NCBI GenBank assembly: GCA_036524155.1
Contig: DATDCV010000116.1
Span: 1-12,928 of the forward strand
Reading direction: 5' to 3'
DNA from: DATDCV01 sp036524155
GTDB lineage: Bacteria > Verrucomicrobiota > Verrucomicrobiia > Limisphaerales > UBA8199
Length of the DNA: 12,928 nucleotides
Part shown: positions 7,578 through 12,928 of the stretch, piece by piece
How positions within the stretch are numbered: the first letter of the stretch is position 1
Layout of the letters: each line of letters opens with the position of its first letter
Position numbers and translations under genes: made by a program
Notes under the pieces: generated by a model
The model's database searches: none
What the model saw: only the letters and a program-made list of their open reading frames with translations
Told to the model about the DNA's origin: nothing

Positions 7578-7682
7578 CTATACTGGACGTCATAAACGCT
7601 TGCGCCGCGTGAGGGCACGCGGCCTACAGTCCCTTGTAGGCCGCGTGCCCTCACGCGGCGCGACTTATGTCGGTGCGTATAG
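7578..7682. repeat. Large inverted-repeat element with 27-bp perfect core
   Basis: The core arm 7602-7628 (GCGCCGCGTGAGGGCACGCG then GCCTACA) is exactly reverse-complementary to 7635-7661 across the 6-base loop GTCCCT. Weaker outer arms continue the symmetry: CTATAC at 7578-7583 matches GTATAG at 7677-7682, and CATAA at 7591-7595 matches TTATG at 7665-7669, with a 3-base offset. It carries no coding capacity, so a MITE-like or REP-like dispersed element is the best reading. Confidence 0.85.
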
Positions 7683-7686
7683 AGCA

Positions 7687-7775
7687 GCAGCAAGCTGCGC
7701 GCACTCCACGCGCTTCGCGACCATGGGTGCACAACGAACCGCGCGCCAGCGTTTGGAGTGCGTGCAGCTTGCTGC
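7687..7775. repeat. 22-bp inverted repeat element
   Basis: Bases 7687-7708 (GCAGCAAGCTGCGCGCACTC then CA) and 7754-7775 are reverse complements with one mismatch in 22, enclosing 45 bases. The arm itself contains GCAGCAAGCTGC, which is partly self-complementary, so nested folds are possible. It sits 4 bases after the end of the preceding palindrome, giving a tandem of two different elements. Confidence 0.8.
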
Positions 7776-7974
7776 CGCTTTCGGTTCGGTAAACAGACGC
7801 AACGAATCTCCCCCTTCCTGCTGAGGAGGGCCGGGGCGAGAAGACCGATATGGTTACCTATTGTAGGGACACTACGCTGGGTCAGGAATCCGTCGCAGGC
7901 ATGAGCCGGTCGGACGTGGTCCAGGTTCGGATGGCCAGCCGGGAAAAGCACTACCGGCTCAAACAGGATTGCTG

Positions 7975-7990
7975 ACCTGACCGTTCAGGT
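7975..7990 (-). terminator. Small hairpin overlapping the toxin stop codon
   Basis: ACCTGA (7975-7980), loop CCGT, TCAGGT (7985-7990) form a perfect 6-bp stem. It spans the TGA of the PIN toxin gene. No T tract follows on the minus strand, so it is at best a weak terminator. Confidence 0.3.
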
Positions 7991-8401
7991 TTCGGCGAGG
8001 CGACGAATGAACTCTGCCGGCGTGACGATCACGATGCCAAAAGGCTTGCCGAGTGAGAGCAGGTCACGGTCCGAGGCAACGACGTATCTGGCTTGGGCGG
8101 CCAGGGCACAGGCCAGGAACGGATCATCGGTCGCATCGCGGCTGCGCTGCTTTCCGAGCGGCGCGGGCAGACAGTGCAGCGCCTTTTGGTGAATCCAGCC
8201 CAGGAAAGGCAACGGCGACCGATCCGGAAAACGACTGCGCTGGAACTCCAGACAGGTCCGGCGATACTCCGTCTCGATTTCTGGCGTAACGCAGGGTTGC
8301 ACCTGTCGGCGGGCCACGAGCGTCCAGGCGTGCCGCGCCGTGCTCCGTGGCCAGAAAATCGCGGCTACCAGTGTGCTGGTGTCGAAGACCGCGCGGGTCA
8401 T
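7985..8401 (-). CDS. PIN-domain ribonuclease toxin of a type II toxin-antitoxin pair
   Basis: This 138-residue protein is about the usual length for a single PIN domain and resembles the COG1569-type putative TA toxins. Acidic residues expected to hold Mg2+ for RNA cleavage are visible: Asp7 in AVFDTSTLV, Glu43/Glu45 in EIETEYRR, Asp92/Asp93 in DATDDPFLACALA, and Asp111/Asp113 in VASDRDLL. All are intact, so the toxin should be active when free. Its ATG overlaps the antitoxin TGA as ATGA (8398-8401), which implies translational coupling and a two-gene operon. The RNA target is unknown. The general PIN/TA call is firm; a more exact VapC label is not justified. Confidence 0.88.
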   Translation of the reverse strand: MTRAVFDTSTLVAAIFWPRSTARHAWTLVARRQVQPCVTPEIETEYRRTCLEFQRSRFPDRSPLPFLGWIHQKALHCLPAPLGKQRSRDATDDPFLACALAAQARYVVASDRDLLSLGKPFGIVIVTPAEFIRRLAET

Positions 8402-8658
8402 TTCCGGCGATGTTTTCGAGCGAGCGCGGCGATCTCACACAGGTCCGCATCGGTCGGCTCACCTGTGCCGCCGGGATGCCGGTCGAGCTCGCGGACGATG
8501 CTGACATAATCCGGGTCGAAGTCCTCGCCCTCCAGCTTTTGCTTCAGAGCGAAAATGCCGGCGCGGAAAGCCTCGCTGCGGTTCGCAAAACGGCCTTCCT
8601 TGATCCACGTATCGACAATGGCGTCGATCCGATCGGTTGTCGCAATGTTCTGCGCCAT
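8398..8658 (-). CDS. RHH-type antitoxin partner of the PIN toxin
   Basis: This 86-residue protein precedes and overlaps the PIN toxin gene by 4 bases. The first half (TTDRIDAIVDTWIKEGRFAN then RSEAFRAGIFALKQKL, about 7-42) fits a ribbon-helix-helix DNA-binding fold of the ParD/CopG kind, with the SEAFRAGI helix typical of these antitoxins. The C-terminal half is acidic, then basic (ARKHRRK), and is probably the toxin-binding arm. The start at 8658 is supported by AGGTAGG about 10 bases upstream on the minus strand. Such antitoxins normally repress their own promoter, and a GACAT-TAG-ATGTC palindrome lies just upstream. The fold is assigned by pattern, and position strengthens it. Confidence 0.8.
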   Translation of the reverse strand: MAQNIATTDRIDAIVDTWIKEGRFANRSEAFRAGIFALKQKLEGEDFDPDYVSIVRELDRHPGGTGEPTDADLCEIAALARKHRRK

Positions 8659-8677
8659 GTCGAAAACCTACCTGGGC

Positions 8678-8692
8678 GACATTAGATGTCAA
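8678..8692 (-). promoter_or_regulatory. Candidate antitoxin operator and -35 box
   Basis: GACAT TAG ATGTC (8678-8690) is a perfect 5-3-5 inverted repeat 20 bases before the antitoxin ATG. On the minus strand TTGACA (8692-8687), a perfect -35 hexamer, overlaps it. The matching -10 is poor (TAGGTT at spacing 16, which also overlaps the ribosome binding site). RHH autorepression at such a site is usual for the family. Confidence 0.4.
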
Positions 8693-8760
8693 TAGATATC
8701 CGCCGTGGCCTTCCCCGGTGGATGAAACAACGCGACCCCTCCACAGACAGATTCATGGCC

Positions 8761-8809
8761 GACAAAATCATGCACCCCAAAAACTGGTTTTGTCTTTAAT
8801 GATTTTGTC
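8761..8809. repeat. 11-bp inverted repeat hairpin element
   Basis: GACAAAATCAT (8761-8771) and ATGATTTTGTC (8799-8809) are perfect reverse complements around 27 bases. A third related copy, GGTTTTGTC (8786-8794), lies inside. It is AT-rich in a GC-rich setting. A dispersed repeat or a transcription-factor site ahead of the sigma gene are both possible. Confidence 0.7.
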
Positions 8810-8972
8810 ACCTCCTGATTCCTTCCTTGAAAGAAACCGGCGTGGACCTGCGGTTGATTGGCAGATGAGCACCACGACCTGCTCACGAACAGCCTGCAGG
8901 GCGCCGTTCCGCGGGACAAAGGGCTTTGCGGCCCAGATAATTTCGTGGTTCAATAGGCCCGCACCTCCAACT

Positions 8973-9665
8973 ATGGCGGACACCGAGCCCATCCCAACCC
9001 GGGCAAGCCTGCTGCATCGGTTGAAGGATCCCGCTGACCAGGCCACCTGGGAAGAGTTCCATCGGACCTACCGTGGGCTGATCCACGGCACTGCCCGGCG
9101 GGCTGGCCTCAACGAGAGCGAGGCGGACGAGGTGGTCCAGGAGACGCTCATCGCGGTGGCGAAGAAGATGCCGGAATTCCACTACGATCCCGCGAAGGAC
9201 TCCTTCAAAGGCTGGTTGCTGCAGATCACGAGCTGGCGCATTGCCGACCAGTTCCGGAAGCGGCCAATGGTTAGAGCGGGAACCGCGACCGGCTCCAGCC
9301 CTGGCGCAGAGCACGCTGCGCCGGCGAGCACCCTTGGTTCGGTCGTTGGCCTATCGCATGGCGACGATGACGCGACCGGCACAGCCACGGCGAACTGGAT
9401 TGCCGACCCGGCGGGGCCGGCGCTGACGGCCATCTGGGATGAGGAATGGGAGAAGCACCTGCTGAACGCGGCCCTGAACCGAATCAAGCGCCAGGTAAAC
9501 CCGGCTCACTACGAGATCTATTATCTGCATGTGATTGCCGGCAAATCGGTGCGTGAGGTGAAACGGGCCCTGGGCGTAAACGTGGGACAGATCTACCTCG
9601 CCAAGCACCGCGTCGGAAGGCTGCTGAGGGCGGAGATCCGAAAGCTGGAAGCCGCCCTGCTGTAG
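8973..9665 (+). CDS. RNA polymerase sigma factor, sigma-70 family (ECF-like)
   Basis: This 230-residue alternative sigma factor directs RNA polymerase to a small promoter set. Region 2 is seen at about 25-95: WEEFHRTYRGLIHGTARRAG, then EADEVVQETLIAVAKKM and FKGWLLQITSWRIADQFRKR, with the core-binding and -10-reading helices. A Gly/Ala/Asp-rich linker of about 60 residues follows. Region 4 (about 155-230) carries a helix-turn-helix in GKSVREVKRALGVNVGQIYL, then AKHRVGRLL. The start MADTEPIPTRASLLHRLKD matches the N-terminus usual in verrucomicrobial factors of this type; the open frame runs further upstream into antisense antitoxin sequence, which is rejected. No anti-sigma gene is adjacent. 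The linker is longer than in compact ECF factors. The regulon is unknown. Confidence 0.9.
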   Translation: MADTEPIPTRASLLHRLKDPADQATWEEFHRTYRGLIHGTARRAGLNESEADEVVQETLIAVAKKMPEFHYDPAKDSFKGWLLQITSWRIADQFRKRPMVRAGTATGSSPGAEHAAPASTLGSVVGLSHGDDDATGTATANWIADPAGPALTAIWDEEWEKHLLNAALNRIKRQVNPAHYEIYYLHVIAGKSVREVKRALGVNVGQIYLAKHRVGRLLRAEIRKLEAALL

Positions 9666-9667
9666 CC

Positions 9668-9684
9668 GACACTCAGGGAGTGTC
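9668..9684. terminator. Hairpin between convergent sigma and GH20 genes
   Basis: GACACTC (9668-9674), loop AGG, GAGTGTC (9678-9684) form a perfect 7-bp stem in the 17-base gap and overlap the GH20 stop by two bases. T tracts are lacking on both sides (ATTTCT on the plus strand), so a weak bidirectional terminator is only a suggestion. Confidence 0.4.
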
Positions 9685-11341
9685 ATTTCTCGGAAAAACC
9701 CTGGCGATAGTGGATTCCCAGGGCGTCCAGCCGGCGGGTATGGATCTGGAGGCGCCGCACAAAATCATCCCAGTTCCGCGTGGCCTGAGGCGACCAAGTG
9801 ACCTCAGCCAGGGCGCAGAGACGCGGGAACGTCATGTATTCGACGTGTTGGAGCGAGGCGATAAACTCCGTCCAAACATTTCCCTGCGCGCCAAGAATGC
9901 GGGGGCGGTACTTGGGCTCGAGGGCGGCCGGGACCGGCTCGAATGAATAGACCATTTGTAGCGGGATGAAACCGCCGATGGCGACCGGCTCATTGGTGGT
10001 GTTGCGCGATTGGTAGTAATCGAGGTAGCAGTGGGTGGTCGGCGTCATGATGACGTCGTGGCCGGCGGTGGCGGCCTCGACGGCGCCGCCGATCCAATCC
10101 ATCACCGTGGCATTTTGCGCGAGGCCTCCCTCGCGAATCTCGCTCCAACCGATCAGGCGTTTGGCGTTGGCGTTCAGAATCTTTTCCGCGCGGCGGACGA
10201 AATAGCTCTGCAGCTCGTGCTCGGTTTTGAGGTTTTCCTGACGCATCCGCGCCTGGCAGCGGGCACAGTTATGCCAATTGTCCTTGTTGACCTCATCGCC
10301 GCCGATATGGACATAAGGACCCGGGAAGAGTTGGGAGATTTCTCCCAGCACATCGCGGATGAAAGTGAAGGTCTCCTCGTTGCCCGGGCAATAGACGGCG
10401 GGCGGAGAGCCGGCAGGCGTGTCGGTGGAATAAGGCCCGCCCAAGCAACTGAGCTGGGGGTAGGCCGCCAGGGCGGCGCCGGCGTGGCCGGGCATTTCGA
10501 GTTCCGGGAGGATGGTGATGTGGCGCGACCTCGCATACGCGATGATTTCGCGCATTTCAGCCTGCGTATAGAAACCGCCGTAGCGACCGTCGGCACCATA
10601 GGTCCGGCTGCTTTTGGGATCGAGGTTGAACCCGATGGACTTGCGCCACGCGCCGATCTCGGTCAGCCGCGGGTATTTCTTGATTTCGATGCGCCAGCCC
10701 TGGTCGTCGGTGAGATGCAACTGCAGGGTGTTGATTTTATGAAAGGCAAGCTCGTCAACATACCGCTTGAGTTCGTCCTTGGTGAAGAAGTGCCTCGCGA
10801 CATCCAGCAACGCGCCGCGATACGGGAACCGGGGAGCATCCTCGATCCGAACGCAGGGCACAGTCGGCGGCACCTTCCCCGCGGCGCCCGGAGCCAGGGC
10901 CTCCGGCGGCAGCAATTGCAGCAGGGATTGAACGCCGTAGAACAAGCCGGCGTCGGACGACGCCCGGATAACGACGGAGCGGGGCGCGACTTCGAGCTGG
11001 TAGCCTTCCGCGCTCATGACGGGCCAGCTCTGGCTGGTCGTCAGCAGGATCGAGTTTCGGGCCGGCTTTCGGGCGTTGGCTTGCGTGCGAACGGGCACTG
11101 GAAACCCGGTTGTTTTGCGCAGCCGCTCCGCCAGGTATTCGCCGGTTGCGGCCCCCGCTTTGTCGGCCACAATCCGAGTTTTAGGGCCGAGCACGAACGT
11201 TCCGTCAAACTGCTCTATCTTTTGCGGCCGAGGTACGAGACTTGGGCTCTCACCCGGGACGGCCAATCCGGATATCGTCAGGAGCGGCACGGCCAGGGCA
11301 ACATTCCAGCAAAGAGACAGCAGCGGGGTGTTGTGCTTCAT
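9683..11341 (-). CDS. Secreted beta-N-acetylhexosaminidase, GH20 family
   Basis: This 552-residue enzyme releases terminal GlcNAc or GalNAc from chitin oligomers or glycans by substrate-assisted hydrolysis. Residues 1 to about 30 form a signal peptide (MKHNTP, then CWNVALAVPLLTISGLAV), placing it in the periplasm or outside. A GH20b-type N-terminal domain (about 35-160: SLVPRPQKIE, YGVQSLLQLLP) precedes the TIM barrel. The barrel shows RFPYRGALLDVARHFF, LHLTDDQGWRIEIKKYP, LPELEMPGHAGAALAAYP, the catalytic pair Asp349-Glu350 in HIGGDEVNK, and late aromatic positions in YLDYYQSR and GAQGNVWTE. All key residues are present. The ATG at 11341 is preferred because it begins a proper signal peptide; the TTG at 11377 would add 12 residues. 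No sugar-PTS or chitinase neighbour is present. It lies 55 bases past the hrpB stop, so co-transcription is possible. Confidence 0.94.
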   Translation of the reverse strand: MKHNTPLLSLCWNVALAVPLLTISGLAVPGESPSLVPRPQKIEQFDGTFVLGPKTRIVADKAGAATGEYLAERLRKTTGFPVPVRTQANARKPARNSILLTTSQSWPVMSAEGYQLEVAPRSVVIRASSDAGLFYGVQSLLQLLPPEALAPGAAGKVPPTVPCVRIEDAPRFPYRGALLDVARHFFTKDELKRYVDELAFHKINTLQLHLTDDQGWRIEIKKYPRLTEIGAWRKSIGFNLDPKSSRTYGADGRYGGFYTQAEMREIIAYARSRHITILPELEMPGHAGAALAAYPQLSCLGGPYSTDTPAGSPPAVYCPGNEETFTFIRDVLGEISQLFPGPYVHIGGDEVNKDNWHNCARCQARMRQENLKTEHELQSYFVRRAEKILNANAKRLIGWSEIREGGLAQNATVMDWIGGAVEAATAGHDVIMTPTTHCYLDYYQSRNTTNEPVAIGGFIPLQMVYSFEPVPAALEPKYRPRILGAQGNVWTEFIASLQHVEYMTFPRLCALAEVTWSPQATRNWDDFVRRLQIHTRRLDALGIHYRQGFSEK

Positions 11342-11347
11342 AGGCGC

Positions 11348-11382
11348 AAGCAAACCTGAAACGAACAACCAAAGCAAACCTG
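11348..11382. repeat. 11-bp direct repeat in the GH20 leader
   Basis: AAGCAAACCTG occurs at 11348-11358 and again at 11372-11382, a 24-base period, between hrpB and the GH20 start. It could be a binding site or a small duplication. Confidence 0.5.
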
Positions 11383-11396
11383 GAGATCTTTAGGAG

Positions 11397-12928
11397 CTAC
11401 CGCCACTGGTGCTTGGGATATTTGCGTTGCAGCTCTTGTTTCACCTTCGGGTAGTGCTCGCGCCAGAAACCGGCGAGGTCCTGGGTGATTTGCACCGGGC
11501 GCATATTCGGCGCGAGAATATGGACCAGTACCGGCACCCCGCCGCGGGCGATTCTTGGTGTGGTGTTGACGTCGTACAGGTCCTGGATTTTGATGGCGAT
11601 ATGAGGCGGCGCACCGGTTTCATAGACGACCTTCGGCGTGCGCCCGTTAGCCAGTGTCAGCCGCTCGGGCGCGTGCTTCTCCACCAACTCCTGTTGGGCC
11701 GGGCTGAGCCAGCTTTTTGCGATCGGCTTGACCGGCTTGTCTTTGATGTCTTTGTACCCGAAGGCCCCGAGACAAAGCTGCTCGACCAAGTGCCGCCGCT
11801 CGGAGTCGCCAATCGGCGGCAATTGGAGCTCGGGACACCACTGGCTGAGCAGGTTCAGCCGCAGGATCCATTGCTCGACAGCGTGGTCCCACTCTTTGAG
11901 GACAAGGCGTCCGGCCAGCACTTCCTCCGTGAGCAAACGCGCGGCGTCATCAGCCGGGGGCGGCTCCACCCGCCGCGTGCCAATCGCCAGGTCGCGAAAC
12001 CGCAATTGTTCCTCGGCATAAACGCGCTTGGTGGCGGGATCGTAGAAGACCCGCGGCACGGTGCCGATGTCCCCGGGAAACAGTTCGCGAAGCCACGGCT
12101 CTTCGATTGCCGTCGCCAGGCTCAGCAGCGTGCTGACGGTTTTGTCTTTACCTTCCACCTCGCGCACTTCGGCGGCGACCAGCAGCGCCGCCTTGTGAAC
12201 GGCGCTTTCCCGCGCCAGCACGCCACGCCGTCCGTGCACCAGGTCGCACCGCAGGGTGCCGGAATCGATTCGCCGGCCGACGCGATCGCTGAAACCGATC
12301 AGGATGCATTTTTGCAGCGCTTCATCCGGCACCTGGCGCAGGGCGGTGTCCAGGCCCTCGCGTTTGGCGATGTCCAGGAATTGCTGCAGCAACGGCCCGA
12401 CCTGCCGGGCGGTGACCATGTGAATGCCCAGGCGGCGGCACGCGTCGAGCCGGAAATCATTCTTCGCCGCGTAGTTCCACGCGCGCATCAGCAGCCAAAA
12501 ATCGCTGGCCGCGTGCTCCCCGAGCAAGTCTTCGCGCCACCGGCTGGTGTCGCGGTCGATGTTGCGTAGCAGCAGGTCGCGGCCCTGAGTGAGCGCGGCG
12601 ACCAGGCAGGCCTGGTACACGCAGCCAAAGTCCTGCGCCGCCAGCAACATCCGCGCATACCGAGGATGCAGCGGAAACGCCAGCATCTTCCGGCCGACCG
12701 GCGTGATTGCCAGCGTTTCCGTGCGTTGAGATTTGAGATTAGCGATCGGAGGTCCTGGAGCTGCGGTCGCCACAACCCCGGCTGCCGCTTGGGGCGAGGC
12801 GGCTTTGTTCGACGCTCTGAAGGATCCCGGACTTGAGCTCTCGTTACCAATGTTCGAAGCATGAACGCTCAAAGTTTTTCGGACATCCCGTTCCCCCTCA
12901 CCCCGGCCCTCTCCCCGAGGAGAGGGGG
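11397..12928 (-). CDS. hrpB: HrpB-type ATP-dependent RNA helicase, C-terminal half only
   Basis: From about base 12722 down to the stop the product matches the C-terminal half of HrpB, a DEAH-box helicase normally about 820-850 residues long. The ratchet/HA2 region opens with TETLAITPVGRKMLAFPLHP then RYARMLLAA. The HrpB C-terminal domain ends in PVQITQDLAGFWREHYPKVK then QELQRKYPKHQWR, the family signature. The Walker A and DEAH motifs are absent. Before the homology the same frame stays open to the window edge, through sequence that reads like translated repeats (SPRGEGRGEGERD, GPPIANLKSQR). Either the N-terminal helicase half lies beyond the window, joined by a repeat-derived linker of about 70 residues, or the gene is 5'-truncated. 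The TTG at 12872 is not a convincing start. The helicase role in these bacteria is not well defined. Confidence 0.8.
   Translation of the reverse strand, partial: PSPRGEGRGEGERDVRKTLSVHASNIGNESSSPGSFRASNKAASPQAAAGVVATAAPGPPIANLKSQRTETLAITPVGRKMLAFPLHPRYARMLLAAQDFGCVYQACLVAALTQGRDLLLRNIDRDTSRWREDLLGEHAASDFWLLMRAWNYAAKNDFRLDACRRLGIHMVTARQVGPLLQQFLDIAKREGLDTALRQVPDEALQKCILIGFSDRVGRRIDSGTLRCDLVHGRRGVLARESAVHKAALLVAAEVREVEGKDKTVSTLLSLATAIEEPWLRELFPGDIGTVPRVFYDPATKRVYAEEQLRFRDLAIGTRRVEPPPADDAARLLTEEVLAGRLVLKEWDHAVEQWILRLNLLSQWCPELQLPPIGDSERRHLVEQLCLGAFGYKDIKDKPVKPIAKSWLSPAQQELVEKHAPERLTLANGRTPKVVYETGAPPHIAIKIQDLYDVNTTPRIARGGVPVLVHILAPNMRPVQITQDLAGFWREHYPKVKQELQRKYPKHQWR
12907..12926. repeat. 8-bp hairpin of a C/G-rich repeat at the window end
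   Basis: CCCTCTCC (12907-12914), loop CCGA, GGAGAGGG (12919-12926) form a perfect stem within CCCCGGCCCTCTCC-type DNA. A related stretch, read on the minus strand as CCCCGGCCCTCCTC, lies at 7821-7834. The element lies within the open frame running into hrpB. Confidence 0.6.

Larger units (their letters stand above)
7182..7984. other. Long repeat-bearing intergenic region
   Basis: This 803-base gap lies between two minus-strand genes. It holds a possible 34-residue signal-peptide ORF, three phased 8-base repeats, a 27-bp perfect inverted repeat, a 22-bp near-perfect inverted repeat, and a C/G-rich repeat-like stretch (7809-7840). Bases 7841-7974 show nothing I can name. Longer frames across it pass through the palindromes and look spurious. 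Confidence 0.6.
8659..8972. other. Divergent intergenic region between antitoxin and sigma factor genes
   Basis: This 314-base region should hold both the antitoxin promoter (minus) and the sigma factor promoter (plus). It contains a possible antitoxin operator and an 11-bp inverted repeat. I see no convincing sigma-factor promoter or Shine-Dalgarno. Confidence 0.5.

Noticed and set aside
7514..7951. 145-codon minus-strand ORF in the long gap
   Set aside because: It is made largely of translated palindromes and C/G-rich repeat DNA, with no domain.
8637..8972. N-terminal extension of the sigma factor by 112 codons
   Set aside because: It overlaps the antitoxin start antisense and passes through a palindrome; family members begin at the MADTEPIPTR position.
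10010..11359. 449-codon plus-strand frame opposite the GH20 gene
   Set aside because: GC-rich antisense shadow; the minus strand carries a complete GH20 enzyme with intact active site.
11409..12569. 386-codon plus-strand frame opposite hrpB
   Set aside because: Antisense shadow of a frame with clear HrpB C-terminal signatures.

Overview
The window reads as high-GC chromosomal DNA from a member of the Verrucomicrobiota, most likely near Pedosphaera/Limisphaerales. This rests on gene types: an ECF-like sigma factor beginning MADTEPIPTRASLLHRLKD, a Ser/Thr kinase joined to a TolB-like and repeat-rich C-terminal half, a very long secreted FG-GAP/UnbV protein, and gene gaps full of palindromic repeats. 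The taxonomic call is inference; there is no rRNA here.

Layout, left to right. Bases 1-654 (+) are the 3' part of a deoxyribose-phosphate aldolase gene, followed by a repeat-rich gap. Bases 934-3507 (+) encode an 857-residue membrane-anchored Ser/Thr kinase. A convergent gap (3508-3911) holds a perfect 20-bp inverted repeat and the terminator of the next gene. Bases 3912-7181 (-) encode a 1089-residue exported protein with two sets of seven Ca2+-binding FG-GAP blades. An 803-base gap (7182-7984) holds a possible small signal-peptide ORF, phased direct repeats and two large inverted repeats. Bases 7985-8658 (-) are a type II toxin-antitoxin pair (RHH antitoxin, PIN toxin). A divergent 314-base gap separates it from a sigma-70-family factor (8973-9665, +). 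This converges on a secreted GH20 beta-N-acetylhexosaminidase (start preferred at 11341, -), which lies 55 bases downstream of the C-terminal half of an HrpB-type helicase (11397 to the window end, -).

The genes do not form one pathway. Linked sets are the antitoxin-toxin operon (ATGA overlap) and perhaps hrpB-GH20 as a same-strand pair. The GH20 enzyme, deoC and the exported propeller protein suit a heterotroph using polymers and nucleosides.

The most striking feature is the palindromic repeat load, and that such repeats appear to enter coding sequence. A 132-base imperfect palindrome sits in frame inside the kinase domain (1311-1442) and adds 44 codons between the hinge and helix D. A second possible case is the stretch before the HrpB ratchet domain (12723-12928), where repeat-like DNA keeps an open frame to the window edge. 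At least five further palindromic elements lie in the gaps.
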